Shown here: positions 11,561 through 23,395 of the stretch, piece by piece
Numbering within the stretch: the first letter of the stretch is position 1
How the letters are laid out: every line of letters begins with the position of its first letter
NCBI GenBank assembly: GCA_030247885.1
Contig: JAPDRO010000021.1
Span: forward strand, 124,001-188,000
DNA from: Taxawa tesnikishii (nom. ined.)
Lineage: Eukaryota; Ascomycota; Dothideomycetes; Dothideales
Direction: 5' to 3'
Length of the DNA stretch: 64,000 nt
The notes under the pieces: generated by a model
What the model saw: only the letters and a program-made list of their open reading frames with translations
Databases searched by the model: none
What the model was told of the DNA's origin: nothing
Made by a program: the position numbers and the translations under genes

Positions 11561-12454
11561 ATGGGCCGCCTCTACGCGATAGCCGACATCCACCTCTCGT
11601 ATCCCAAAAACCAACAAGGATGGGCCGATTTACAAACGCACCCAAACGATGCGCTCATTCTCGCGGGCGACTGTGGTGAAAAGCCCGAACACCTCGAGAT
11701 GGCCTTCAGCGCCGCCGTTGCCAAATTTGCGCAAGTCTTCTGGGTGCCCGGCAACCACGAACTCTACACGACGCCGCGCGCATCGAGCCAAGCAAAAGGC
11801 GAAGCAAAATACCACGAATGCGTCTCGGTAGCGCGACGATTCGGCGTGCTGACGCCCGAGGACGAGTGGGCTGTTTGGGAAGGCGAAGGCGGGCCCGCGG
11901 TCATCGCGTTGTGCTTTACGCTGTACGATTACACGTTTCGGCCGGCGGAGATCCAGAGCACGGAGGAGGCGCTGGCGTGGGCGGAAGAAGAGAACATCAA
12001 AGCGACTGATGAGGTGCTGTTATACCATGAGCCGTATCCGTCGAGAGAAGCGTGGTGTGAGGCATTGGTGGCCGGGTTCGAGAAGAGGTTGCAGGAGACG
12101 AGGTCGAAGTATGCGGACATGCCGCTCGTCGTTGTCAATCATTGGCCCCTGAGAGAGGATTTGGTTTGGATACCCAGGATTCCGCGATTTAGCCTTTGGT
12201 GTGGGACGAAGAAGACGGAGGATTGGCCGAAGAGGTTCAAGGCGAATGTGGTGGTGACTGGGCACCTTCATGTGAGAAGGACGGACTGGAAAGAGGGCAT
12301 TCGGTATGAAGAGGTTTCGCTGGGGTATCCCGGGCAATGGCAAGAGGCAAAGGACTGTGGGCAGGATATCAATACGCTATTGCGTGAGATACTGCCAGGT
12401 CCGAAAGAGCCTGTCGGTGGCAGTGCGCCAACCCAATTCAGAAGATACGGTTGA
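11561..12454 (+). CDS. Calcineurin-like metallophosphoesterase
   Basis: A single exon of 297 aa, complete. The metal-binding motifs of the family appear in order: DIH (residues 9-11), GDCGE (36-40), GNHE (64-67), NHWPL (about 200) and GHLHVRR (about 235). The enzyme should hydrolyse a phosphoester using two divalent metal ions. The substrate cannot be told from the sequence. There is no signal peptide or membrane segment, so it is probably cytosolic. The family match is sure, the specific role is not. It is divergent from the HET gene. Confidence 0.9.
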   Translation: MGRLYAIADIHLSYPKNQQGWADLQTHPNDALILAGDCGEKPEHLEMAFSAAVAKFAQVFWVPGNHELYTTPRASSQAKGEAKYHECVSVARRFGVLTPEDEWAVWEGEGGPAVIALCFTLYDYTFRPAEIQSTEEALAWAEEENIKATDEVLLYHEPYPSREAWCEALVAGFEKRLQETRSKYADMPLVVVNHWPLREDLVWIPRIPRFSLWCGTKKTEDWPKRFKANVVVTGHLHVRRTDWKEGIRYEEVSLGYPGQWQEAKDCGQDINTLLREILPGPKEPVGGSAPTQFRRYG

Positions 12455-12985
12455 TACGGCACGACGAAAATTTTTGTACATCTGGGAGCCGGAAGCAAAG
12501 AGCGACCACCTGGCGAATTGCGACCCCGGACCAACTGAATGAATTCATCAAGTCTTCCAATGGCAGACTAGTGGATATCATAACTCTATCATAACTCCAA
12601 CATAACTCTAGCAAGGGCGAGAAAGAACGGAGATGAAGCACACGCCAATGGAGTGTTCATCCCCAACGATACCTTCTGACCCTCCAACACGAAGGACGGC
12701 CAACTCGAAGTCACTTCGCACACCAGTTTGGGGCTGATTGCAAATAAAGGAACACCGTGCCACAAATCTGGCACCATCTTCCTGCTGGCGCTCGCTCCTT
12801 CCGACAAAGAACCCGGCCCTGTCTCTCCGTACGCTCCGCCAACTCCTTGGGACGCGGCAGCGCATATGCCCGAGTTCCGCTGCATCGTTCTCCAAGGCCG
12901 AGAGACTGACGCGATAAGGGAACGAGGACGCAAAGGCGTAGGGGTACGCAAGTGCACCGTCTTTAGGGTGCAAGCATGAAGAGTC
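12455..12985. other. Intergenic region
   Basis: About 530 bases between the convergent metallophosphoesterase and the unknown minus-strand gene. Short open frames exist on both strands (12608-12979) but neither looks like a protein family. Nothing else is seen. Confidence 0.4.
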
Positions 12986-13531
12986 CTACAGCGCCAACGC
13001 CCGTCCTATCATCGCACGCAAACTCGAGCTCTCGTTCCCACCGGCGCTTCCGAGCGTGCGCCGTGTGTCGTTTGGTGTCTGAAGGCTGTATGCGGCGTTT
13101 ATGGCAATCTTGACTCGGTTGAGGATTCGATCGCAATCGCATGGTTGACCGTCCACAACGAGTGTCCAGTCCTTGTACTTTTTCTTGTTGTTGGAGATCT
13201 CGCAATACACGTTGCAGAGCGCCTCGCAAAGACCTTGGATGTATTGGTGGTTATCTCCGAAGCTGAGAGGCGTCCAGTCCCGCTGGGTAGCGTCGATGAG
13301 GGAGTTGTGTGCTTTTGAGAAACTGTCGTGGTGTTGGTCGGCACTCATGGCGTGGAAAAGTTCCTTCTGGTCGTTGAGGGTCTGCTTAAGGCGGCTGACG
13401 CTCTCCTTGTACTGTTTCACTTCGACGTCCGAGACATCACTATCGCTTTTGCCGTCCACGCCGTTTCCTAGAAGATGCTGCAACAACTGATCACCCTCGC
13501 GGATTGCACAGTGAGTCCTCGCGGCAAACAT
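12986..13531 (-). CDS. Hypothetical protein, 181 aa
   Basis: A single open frame starts at ATG 13531. The composition looks like a real soluble protein: an acidic segment (SDSDVSDVEVKQY), a helical stretch (VSRLKQTLNDQKELFHAMSADQ), a central region with cysteines (EALCNVYCEISNNKKKYKDW, DGQPCDCDRI) and a Ser/Gly-rich tail. I recognise no domain. Upstream, 13532-13575 contains an ATG/GAT-rich stretch. An additional 5' exon cannot be excluded. The function is unknown. Confidence 0.5.
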   Translation of the reverse strand: MFAARTHCAIREGDQLLQHLLGNGVDGKSDSDVSDVEVKQYKESVSRLKQTLNDQKELFHAMSADQHHDSFSKAHNSLIDATQRDWTPLSFGDNHQYIQGLCEALCNVYCEISNNKKKYKDWTLVVDGQPCDCDRILNRVKIAINAAYSLQTPNDTRRTLGSAGGNESSSLRAMIGRALAL

Positions 13532-14437
13532 GACGTGAATATGGAGGAGGATGATGATGATGAGATAGTCGTAAATGATTGGAACGCCCCGTCAGGGTCG
13601 GCATAGCTATTTATCTACTGCAGGCAGACGGCCGTTCTGGGAGAATGCAAGTCCAAGGGGAAAAATTGTATACATGTATGCACCATACTATGTAGCTCCA
13701 CCCCTAACCTTTCTAGAACGGAATCTCACAACTGGATCACACCTGTTAAATGCATCTAAAAGGGTCCACGATCGTCGATGTAGAGTTTTCAGTTAACGTA
13801 TACGAACTGAGAGTGCCGTCTCCTGCTCGACCGTTTATGAGCGGAAGTACGTGCTGTCACGGCAGGTAGACTAAAGCACGCTAGAACTTTTTACCGCCCC
13901 GACTAGTATGGTTCTGGAAGGCAGATATGCAACCTCCCTCCTATCTCTTTAAGAACAAATTCCGAACACCGGCGGTGGGCTCCATGCGTGACCTGCCAAC
14001 GGTACATGACACCAGGAAGGGCGTTCCTGTACATGCGTTCAGCTCCAGCTGGTTTCGGAAGGAGGACTCTTGGTATCAGTTTGAGTCAGTATCTAAATAG
14101 TGTGCCAAAATCCCCGCAAAAGCGTTTGATGGGCGAAAGAAGCAAAGCACGTACTGCTCGTACCTAAGGAGCGGAGGAGTGTGAGCAGGGCTAACCGCTG
14201 CGTCTCAGGTGCTACATAGACCTTACCGAAACGAGACGGCAAGTCCATACAACCGTGTCAGACCGGGCAATAGCTGGACATGCCAAACAGCTTTCGTGGT
14301 TCGATCAAAGCAGCTCCTGTTCCACCACAAGGGAGCCATATGCCCTACCAGGTCCTTGCCGCCGCAACCCCACCCTTGACCACGAACACTCGCTGGCACT
14401 ATAGTTACAGGCAAGATAAAGACATACGCCGGGCCCC
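13532..14437. other. Intergenic region
   Basis: About 900 bases upstream of the hypothetical gene and downstream of the tyrosinase stop codon. The open frame at 14223-14636 partly overlaps the tyrosinase C-terminus in another frame and is a shadow. No gene, RNA or clear repeat is seen. Confidence 0.4.
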
Positions 14438-15714
14438 TCAGGCATAGATGTAACAGAACGACCCACCGACCGTACTCATCAGGTCGCCCACCCTGACGTC
14501 TCCCTCCTTCGCGAATCCCACGTTGATCACAGTGTCCAGCGTGACGTTTGCACTTGGCGAACCGCCGAGCGGCGTGTCCGTGCCCGCCACCGCGTGCAAT
14601 CTGTCCTCGATGTTCAACGCTTGCCAGATCCACCACAGCCGGTCGATTTCGCTGTGCAGAAGGAAGAACATGGGATCACTGGGCGCGGTGAAGAGGTCGC
14701 GGCCGGGATCGCCGCCGATCGTCAGGTGTGCGGCGCTGTGGATGCCGAGCGCGCCACTGCCTGGGATGCCCTGCATCGTCATCTGGAAGTCGTATATATT
14801 GTCGTACTCAGCAAGGAGCTTGTAGATGGAAGTGGCGTTGGCGTAGGCGCCATTAATGGCGGAGCCGAGGTCGCGCTTCAGGCAGCGCGGGTTATGAGAG
14901 TAGGGATCCGTGGCTGAAGCGGTCTTGTTGCCCGGCAAGAGGAGAGACACAGGTCCGAGATTGATGGTCATGTTTGCGAAAGGGCCGGACGTCACGCAGC
15001 CGCCCCCATCACCGTGTGGCAGAGGGATCGCAGGGAAGGGGCCGAGCTTGAAGTCAACGTCGCCTGACTGGTCAATGTGCGCGCCATTACCGGACATGCT
15101 AGTCGCGCTGCCGTCGAAGAGAGGCGAGGATGTCATGTCGAGCGCGGTGGACGCGAAGTCCCAGTACGGCTGCGTGCCAGCGTAGTTGCACTCGGTGCGT
15201 AGGGCTTCTTCATAGGCCCAGGTGAAGTAACGGTGCCATGAGAGGAATATACCTGTGTACTGGAGCCTGAGCGTCTGATTCATATAAGTCACGGTAAAGT
15301 CGTCGAAGTGAGATCTGGCACCGGGGGCAAGGGTTGAGTGGGTTCTGGCTGGCTTGTTCTGGAGGCAGAGGACGGCGTTGGTGTAGTCGATGCGCTCTTC
15401 AGGGAGAGTGCCAGCCTGCTCGTGTTAGTCAAAGGTCTATAGATTGAGAGTGCCGCGTGTCTGGTGCAGACTTCATCGCATCATACGTACCAAGAACGAC
15501 GAACGACCACGTTCTCCGGGATGCATGGCGTCTCTTGCTTGACGTTGCCAGGCATGCCAGAGTTCATGAACCTGCCAATATTGTATATAGCTTTCTCGTG
15601 AAGTCTACAGGTTTTCTCGTAGTCGCTGAGCTCGTCGTTCTCGATCGGGCCAGCGCTGACCGTAGCAAGCAGGAGAAGAAGTGCCAGTAGGGTGAGGCGC
15701 AGGAGCAAGCACAT
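14438..15714 (-). CDS. Secreted tyrosinase-like protein with altered CuA site
   Basis: Exons are 15487-15714 and 14438-15415, with a 71-nt intron (branch CTAAC), giving 401 aa. Residues 1-20 form a signal peptide (MCLLLRLTLLALLLLLATVSAG). The fungal short-tyrosinase layout follows: VVRRSW, LPEERIDYTNAVLCL, FLSWHRYFTWAYEEAL, QPYWDFA, FDGSATSMSGNGA, HSAAH, DPMFFLLHSEIDRLWW and a C-terminal FCYIY. The three CuB histidines (HSAAH and FFLLH) and one CuA histidine (WHRYF) are present. At the places where relatives have the other two CuA histidines (THxNQT and IHxTG), this protein has TYMNQT and LQYTG. The family oxidises phenols to quinones for pigment or cross-linking. With these changes the activity is doubtful or altered. 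Confidence 0.85.
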
Positions 15715-16672
15715 ATTGGCGGTGAAGCAAGGGATATTTGTGGGCGCAGACAAGAAGTTTGTAGAGGGCGTTGGGTTGGTCCCGAATGATTGGGGGCGAG
15801 TTTGTGGCTTGTCGGTGATATGGAAGAAAGAACCAAACCGGGCATCCTATGCGGGATATATAGATGGAATGGCAAGGCATCTCCACAGAGGAATGACCGG
15901 CCACACGACGAGGAGGGAGAGCAGCCTTTCTAGACGCACTCCATATGAAGCTGTGACAGGACATGGTGTAAGTCACATTTCCAACGTAGATCCGGAGCCT
16001 GCAGCAAATAAGCAATTTCAACCATATGCACAGTGTCGCGCAGCAACATGGCCATCCGCACAAACGTGGACAGAACCACTCATCCGACAGTGGCACGCGA
16101 CCGTCAAAGCTCATAGAGGGGAGTCTATGGTCAGAGGGCAGTAGACATGGCTGACATTGCACGTGTGCCCCCAAACGTGTTCATCAGAACTCACTGTGCG
16201 TTGTCAGAACGAGGTATAACCGCTATTCGGAAGCACGCCGTCAACGCAACGGTATCGCATTGGCTTTTAGCGTAGTGTTTGTGATGCCTTCGGTGGGGAC
16301 AATCGACGAGCGCACTGCAATCAAACTTCTATGTGCGAGTTACGTGTGGCACACCGTACAATCCAGAGCACCCGGGCAGCCAGGTACAGTAGAAGAATTT
16401 GAATTCTGCTCGATGGTGCGCTCGTACGTGATGTTACTAGCAAAGGTTCCTGTGCAGCGACGGAGCCAATCATCTGGTGGAGGAGAACGAGAGACAAAGA
16501 GATGTGTCGAACGGAGAGGTAGAACTGCGGCTCTTTGTGAAGGAAGCCTTTGTAATGATGGTGTCTGATCATGGCAGGTCCGTGCTCACCTCCGAGATCC
16601 GCATCTGCGTGCAGTGCAGTCTATCAGTAACCAGGCCATACAACCCAATCCTCCTCTGTTTATACGTCCACC
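15715..16672. other. Divergent intergenic region
   Basis: About 960 bases between the starts of the tyrosinase and the mitochondrial ribosomal protein gene. It should carry both promoters. Short frames (15692-16144, 16260-16568) show no protein-like features. No repeat is seen. Confidence 0.4.
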
Positions 16673-17066
16673 ATGGCGAAGAAACGTACGTCTGCTCCCC
16701 GCTTTTCTCTCTGGCCATTGCGTGCAGCCCTTTAACATGTGGGAAGAGACTGACGACAGTACACAGCCAAGTCGCGCACTATCGCCGTCCGCCTAATTTC
16801 CATGGCCATGACGGGCTACTACAAGACCTTCGTCCGGCCCAGACAGCACCGTCCTCTCAGCATGTTGAAATATGATCCCGTCGGTACGTCCTACTTCCCC
16901 ACAATCTTCTCTGCCCTCTCGCTATGATGCAAAAGAGACACGTTCGAACATCCTCTGGCGGTGGAAGAACAGGAGAAAGGACGGATAAGAGATCACTCGT
17001 TCTTACCGTTTTACAGTGAAGAAGAAGGTCCTGTTCCTTGAAGCGAAGCGTGGTGGCTCAAGGTGA
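16673..17066 (+). CDS. Mitochondrial ribosomal protein bL33m
   Basis: This is a 59-aa gene in three small exons: 16673-16685 (13 nt), 16767-16883 and 17017-17066. The introns are 81 nt (donor GTACGT, branch CTGAC) and 133 nt. The spliced product begins [16 protein letters not shown], continues [10 protein letters not shown] and [17 protein letters not shown], and ends GGSR. This is the L33 pattern: a basic start, a central R/T-rich strand, then LKYDPxVxxxVLFxExK, as in yeast Mrpl39. It is a component of the large subunit of the mitochondrial ribosome. The length fits the family (50-70 aa). Both splice junctions fall inside codons and restore conserved residues, which supports the model strongly. 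Confidence 0.9.
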
Positions 17067-17787
17067 TAATACAAGGAGGTGGATGATGTTTCCCTGCAGA
17101 CGCGCAGACTTGCGGACCTGCGGTCGGAAGAGGCAGAGGATTGCGGCGGCCGTCATTCAAAGACGAGATCTTTGCAAGCGCACTGTAGGAGAAGATTCGG
17201 TGGAACGTGGAGCTGGAAGCGTTCGATAAGACTAGCTACGCTCTGCAAAAGCGAACAACAAGCGATGGACACTCAGGTTTACACGGAAGGAGCATGCACA
17301 AACTCAAACAGCATCTAGGACCGGCGTTTGGGTTGGGACGCCTCGCATCTGAGAAGAGCTATTCTACGGAAGCTAGCCTTATATCAGGTTATGTAACAAC
17401 AGCACAGAAAAGAGAGCTTCGGCTTTCCTCCCTGCATAAGTCTTCTGAAGCAAGGAAGGGTTAGCAACTACTCTTTATGAGCAACATGGATGTTTCCGTT
17501 CCACGTACACCAAGTCGCTAGCAACAAGAGGAAGGTTCGTCGAATATGACTTAAGTCGCCAAAACGGCAAAGGAGAGTAGGAAAACGGCATGTTTGGAGC
17601 ATTGGAAGCAAGACATAGATGTGGACATGTTGATGAGTTATGCCAACAGACTTGATCAGCAGCTGGAGCCACGTGGTAGTGTCGTTCGGTTCACCGCTGG
17701 CGGTGGTCCAGCTCCTGCGAGAAACGCTCCTCATACTGGGTGTCTGATACTTCCGTCAGCATCGTGCACCCGAATTCACCAGCATGC
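17067..17787. other. Convergent 3' intergenic region
   Basis: About 720 bases between the bL33m stop and the stop of the minus-strand coiled-coil gene. Open frames at 17038-17464 and 17594-17833 have no protein-like features. Nothing else is seen. Confidence 0.4.
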
Positions 17788-20700
17788 TCACTTACTCCTA
17801 GTGCTCTTGCGGTTCAGGATATTGTCTCGCTGACTTTTAGCAGCAGCTGCTGCTGTACGAGAGCTGCGCGATCGAGTTGTTCCAACACTCGATACCATCC
17901 CCGACTCCAGCTGCGCGGGTTGAGAAATCTGAGATGATCTTGCAGCAAGAAGGCTCTGGGGCTTGCCCACATTGCCCGAAGAGCGAAGACCTGGTCGGCT
18001 TGGTTTGAATAAAGCCCGCGGAGTCGCTCCATCATTCGGCCTCATTCTCTTTGTAGTGGACCTGTCCTCCACCACTTGGTCGGTAGACTGCCGCTTGAGG
18101 ATGTTAGTCCGGCGAGTAGTGACCGCCTCGCTGACAGATACCGAGGACTTGCGTTCCGTTCGTCTTGAATCATGTGACAGGCTATGTTCCCAATCCAGGC
18201 TGTTCGCGGATCCAAAACGTGTCCGTCCATACGTGCTGCGCATCTGGGACTTTGCGCCTTGGAGCACATAATCCGGCGAGCTCGCATCTTTCGAGAGTAG
18301 GATCTCCGCGTCACCTTGACCACCAAAAGTGGTATCTACCAGCTTCGAGAACTGAGCATCGGTTCTTGATTGACCACGGCTTTGAGCGGCTGATTGCGAA
18401 AGCTCCTCCAGTGGTCCAGCGTTCTGGCGTGGAACCACCTTTGACGCGCTGTTTGGAGGAGCATAGGTTTTGGCGAACGCAGAGATGGCTTGGCTGGTGG
18501 TGAATGCAGGAGGTGCTCGGCTGTCAGGACGGCCAGTAAGACTGCTCTCCAGAACACTGATAGCGTTGTGTGTGTGCTTCCCTGGTGTGAGGGCATTACT
18601 TTCCTGATGTTTGCCTGCCATTACGTCCTCGAGCATGTAGTTGTGAGTCTGGCTGAGTAGGTCGTCGACATCTTCGACAACATCCGACTCGGGCTCATCT
18701 CTGGTCTCTGGAGGTGCAGATTTGTAGCGATCCGAGAACGCTGCAAACGTCAATGGCACACCTTGCGACTGCGTTTCCTCTATCTCTTCTGTTGCCTGCT
18801 GATGGGATCGTCCCGGCACATTAAGTGGCTCCAGTGCTTGAAAATCACCGGCTGTGAGCATGGACGCGTCAGAATCCTGACGTCCAGAAGCTGCTGCGTA
18901 TGCGTCGTAATCTACGTCGACGAACGGATCTCCAAGGTCCAGAGCGTTTTGTGACTCCTCAATTATGGTGTGCCGAGCTGATGGGTTAGAGACTGGAGTG
19001 GCTTCGCGAAGATGGGAATCGCGTAACTGCTCTGGTACCGCCGGCGGGGGTACTTCGTGCACAGTATTGGTGGTCCGGTCAACCTTCTTCTTAGGCGTCC
19101 TGGGTTCAGGACCCTTCTGAGTAGTTTCTGGCGTGCGCTTCAAGGGAGAGACTTCCGCTCGCTGTACGCGCTCCGGGGTGGAGCTTGCTTTTGTGATGCC
19201 AATTGCGTCAATTGCTCTGAACTTGTATGCCGGAGTTGCTCTCCTTCCCTCATCGCTTCGCTCAAGCGTCGCTTGAAGTCGGCAACGTCAGCCTTGTGCG
19301 ATTCTGTTGCCTTAAGCAAGCCATCTTCAGCTTCCTTCCGAACACGCTGCAGCTCAGATTCTTTTCGCTTGAGTTCTCCATCAACCTCAGCGAGACGTTG
19401 CTGCAAAGAGTCCTTGTCTCGATTGCTCTTGTCCTCACACTGCATGATGGCGGCTTCAGCGTCTTTGCGGAGTTTGGTGGCAAGGGAACCTGCCTCTCTT
19501 CTGGCCTGTTCAACATCGCTGAGGCGCTTTTGCATCCTGCTCAAATCCTCGGCAGCTTTCTTCTCGGCTTCGCGCAGGTTCTCTGCTGCTTCTTCGCGAT
19601 AAGTCTGCAACTGGGATGCTGCCTCGTCCTTTGAGGCTTGCAATTGGTTGACAGTGCGCTGAAGTTCTTCCACCAGCTTTACTGCCGTTTCTTTTTCAGC
19701 ATTTACTTGCTGCAACGAAGCGTCTTTTGATGCAAGGCCCGCGGTCAGAGTGCTTATCTTTTCCTCTACCGTAGCCACGGCCTCTTTCTTCTGATCCTTC
19801 AGAGTCTGCTCCAAGCGCTTGACTTGCGCCTGACTATCAGCTGCTTTTTGTGCCGACCGGTGGATTTCAGAAACTTTGGAAGCCAGCTGCTCCTTCAGCA
19901 ACTGGTTCTCAGTCTTCACGGGCTCAACTTCACCACTAGCATTGGTGAGCTGTTTGTTGATCTTTTCATTTCGTAGGTTCAGCTGGTGGATTTCGTTACG
20001 GTGGGCCACTTGCTGTTCCTGTATAAGCTTTTCAGCCGTCTTACCGAGCTCTTCGTGTAGCTTGTCAATCTTTTCGTCCGCCTGGAATTATGTCAGACGA
20101 GCACTTCCGAGAATACCACCAGCATGCTTGCCTTTGCCTGCAACTCCGTTCTCTGTGTGTTGAGTTCAGAGATGGCTGTCTGGGCCTCGCCCAGCCGTCT
20201 CTGCTCAATACGTCAGCTTTGTAAATAATCGCTGCTGCGAAAGGTGATGATGTATACCTGAAGCTCTTCAAGTTCGTTCTGCATGCTCTCCCGGGCTGCG
20301 GCAGCTTCAGTGAGCTTCTTCACAGCAGAAGCGGCTTCCCCCTCACAGCCCCCATTTCTTGCTTTAGCTTCTGGTTTTCGGCAAGAGCTTCGTAGATACG
20401 ATCTACAGTAGCTCCGGTAGAGTCGGCTGGAATTGGGTGCTCGACCTGCGATGCAACCACTCTGGCCTCGAATTGAGACAAAATCTGCTTCAGTGCTGCC
20501 TCATGGGCAAAAGCAGAGTTCTCCGACAGTTGAGCAGTCAGCTCAGTGATCTTGGCATCGCTGGTCTTCAGTCGCTCTTCCAACGCTGTGATTGATTCCT
20601 GCTGAGCCGCATCTTTAGCAAGAAGGTCGTCACGGTTCTTGAGTTCGTCGTGCACGCCTCTCAAGCCCTCAGAAATGCGGCTTTCGAGGGCAGAGATGGC

Positions 20701-23395
20701 GTCAGGACTCTCACAATGCACATTGGCAATTTTGTTGAGGTGAGTATACGTCCTGTGTCTTACTGTTAGTCAAAACATCTGCATAATGCTCGATCTGTTT
20801 CCTTACGTCGTGGAAAATGTCTCAACCAGACCCTTGAGTACGTTCACTTCCTCCAGGGTTTTCGGCTGATGTTCCTTTAGCGCCTGAACTTCTTCCTGGC
20901 ACTTCGCCAGCAGGTCAGCCAGTCTGCTGTCTTTCCATTCTTCATCGATCTCTGCATGAATTAGATGGAGCTTGTCCAGAAGTTTCTCAGTGCAGCTCTC
21001 CACGAGTCTATTTAGAGTAGTCTGCGTATTATTCTGCGCTTCCAACTGCTTCTCCAAGGCAACACGGCGGTCCCGTTCTTCTGACAATATGCCTACTTTC
21101 TCGCTCAGTTGCTGATCGATGTAGACGTTTTTTGGGTCAGCTCCCGAACTTTCGCTTCATAATCGCGGTTGAGCTCCAAGTTGGCCTTGTTGACGCGCGA
21201 GGATTTCCCCATCGCTACGCTGACTTGGTGAATCAGACCACCAACATCCTTTCTGAGGTCACGCAAGCCTTCGGTGACAGTTTCCAACAGACGACGGTGC
21301 TCACGATTGTCGCTTCTCAGGCCATCGCAATCATTTCCTAAGCCTTTCATAAATTTTTGAAAGTTTCGGATGCCATTGCTGAGCTTAGTCAATTCTCGAC
21401 GGCGATCTTCCAGTTCGGTACTGAGCTTAGTCTCCTGAGCTTGACTCGTTTCGAGTTGGTTTTGGAGCGCTTGCACAGATTCGCACATGTTTTGTAGCTC
21501 AGCAGCTGTTTCCTCGAGCTCTGATTCCACGCCCTGCACGGCTCGGTCCTTGTCCTCTTGAACCGCTTGTTCCAAGATCTTCAGCATATCAACGAAGGAA
21601 GTGTTGTTGATTGCGTTAGCGGACGTCTTGGTTGGTCGGCGCGACGGCTTAGGACCTCGGGCAGTAGATGATCGCTTTGCGACCCTGGCGTCACCCAAGA
21701 GTGCAGAACGGGGCCGATCCTCATGAGTAGCGGTGCCGAAGCCAGGTGTTGAAGCAGGCCGGCTGGCCGGTGCGGAGGGAGCTGTCACAGTGACTTGAGT
21801 TGGTACATCCAATACACCGGCTGGAGTGCATCGAGCATTGGCGAATTCGATCAATGATTCAACTTGACAGTTTTGATCTGTAGTGGCGACTTGGCGGGAG
21901 CTGCGACAACGATCTGGAGCAACGACCTGATGAGCATGGTCTGAGGCGGCAAACTGGATGTCTTCTGCAATCTCTCGCTGCTTATCTACTGTATCGGCCT
22001 GCCTGTTGACTTCCGTAGCGATTGGGAAACGGGCATGAACAAGCTGGTACTCGACAGCAAGATGATTTGTAATTTGCCCGTCCGAGTCGCTATCGGGAGC
22101 AGGAGCCTGTGATTCAAGCTCAGCAGATGTAGTATGCACAGGCTGAGGCTTGTTGTCAACCTTGCTATGAAAGGCATTGTCGGCAACAGTACAGGGACCA
22201 GGTAGCATAGCAGCCTCCGGCTCGGCTTGCTGATCTTGCAGTTGAGTTTGTGTGCCAGGAACGGGGTTAACAACGTTGTGGTCGTCGTCACCAGATCCTG
22301 CCGGTGTTGCTGTAGGATTTGGAGTCGCGGGCGAAGTAAAGAGGATGTTCTGATCCTCGACAGGCCCTGGCAAACGAGTTGTTCTACTGATAACTCTCCT
22401 CTTTCGGATCCTTTTCCTTTGCTTCTGGCCTCCTCTTTGCGGGGCCATGAGCTGTACGCTGATCTCCGGCGGATCAAGTTGCTGGGCGGAATCATCCGCT
22501 AATTGTTCGTACGGAGTGTCGATGTTGCTTCGGATGTCGGACATACTGAGGAGTCGTTAGAACACAGTGTAAAAGCGATGCCTCGCCTTGAAGACAACTC
22601 ACGCTTGATCTCCAGCACCCTCCGGATTACCTGCGTTGTACTGATACTCTTGACTCACTGGGTGCTGGCCCTCCCCACGGTCTTCGTATACAAGTGCGGA
22701 GGCTGCTGGTTGGGGTAGGAGCAGCTGTTGCTCAGCAGGTGCTTGCGGGCTGACTGGTCGCTCCGAAACAAGGTTGCTCTCAGATTGAGAAGGATTTTTG
22801 ACTTATAAGCGTGAATAGGCATTCGTGCAGCAGCCAGGTGGGATTGCATACCTTGAGTGTTCAGCTGAGCTGCCACAGTTGGCCGCTTGTGTGCCATTCT
22901 TTGTGGAGCTGTCGTGGGCCGCTCTTGAGAAGGCTGTCTGCAGGCCGCTGGAGTTGGGCTCGATGGTTTTGGATCCGTCGCTGTCTTCCTAGGTGTCGGC
23001 TGGAAAGAAAAGCCTGCATTGATGTCGCCGGATGATTTGGGTCGTTCAAATGTCTTGATGCGAACGTCCACAACAGTGTCCTCAGAGCGCTCAACCGTGT
23101 GTGTTTTGAGGAATTCTTCGTCTCCTGCAGCTAAAGGGGTGTCCTCGCCACTGCTGCTAGGCCTACTGGACTGCACGTCTTGCTGGATAGAATTGGTTCC
23201 ATCGTCAAGCTTTGTGGGCACGATGGATGTGGTCATGATCTCCTGGTAGTTACCCGAAGCGTCCGGGGCTTCTGATGACCCATCCCCGGTCTCGCTGGGA
23301 AAGAGCTCGATGGGAATGGACTCGATAGGCGAATGCAGACCGTCATAATTTTGACGGTCTGCTTCGCTATCTTTCTGAGGACTCTGATGAGCCAT
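17788..23395 (-). CDS. Second giant coiled-coil protein, about 1780 residues
   Basis: The start is ATG 23395 (MAHQSPQKDSEADRQ). Exons are 22852-23395, 22603-22801, 20807-22545, 20258-20752, 20132-20200 and 17788-20081. The introns are 50, 57, 54, 57 and 50 nt. The fifth, 20082-20131, starts with GCAAGC, a GC-AG intron with a CTGAC branch. The N-terminal 550 residues are low complexity (Ser/Pro/Gln rich, with a basic QKQRKRIRKRR patch). The middle 900 are mostly coiled coil (ERDRRVALEKQLEAQ, LKQEM, DEKIDKLHEEL). The last 450 are Ser/Thr rich with a basic end. Three frame changes, each one base short, lie in a T6 run (21128-21133), a C5 run (20338-20342) and a T4 run (19189-19192). The layout resembles axial or scaffold proteins, but I recognise no family. 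Confidence 0.8.
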
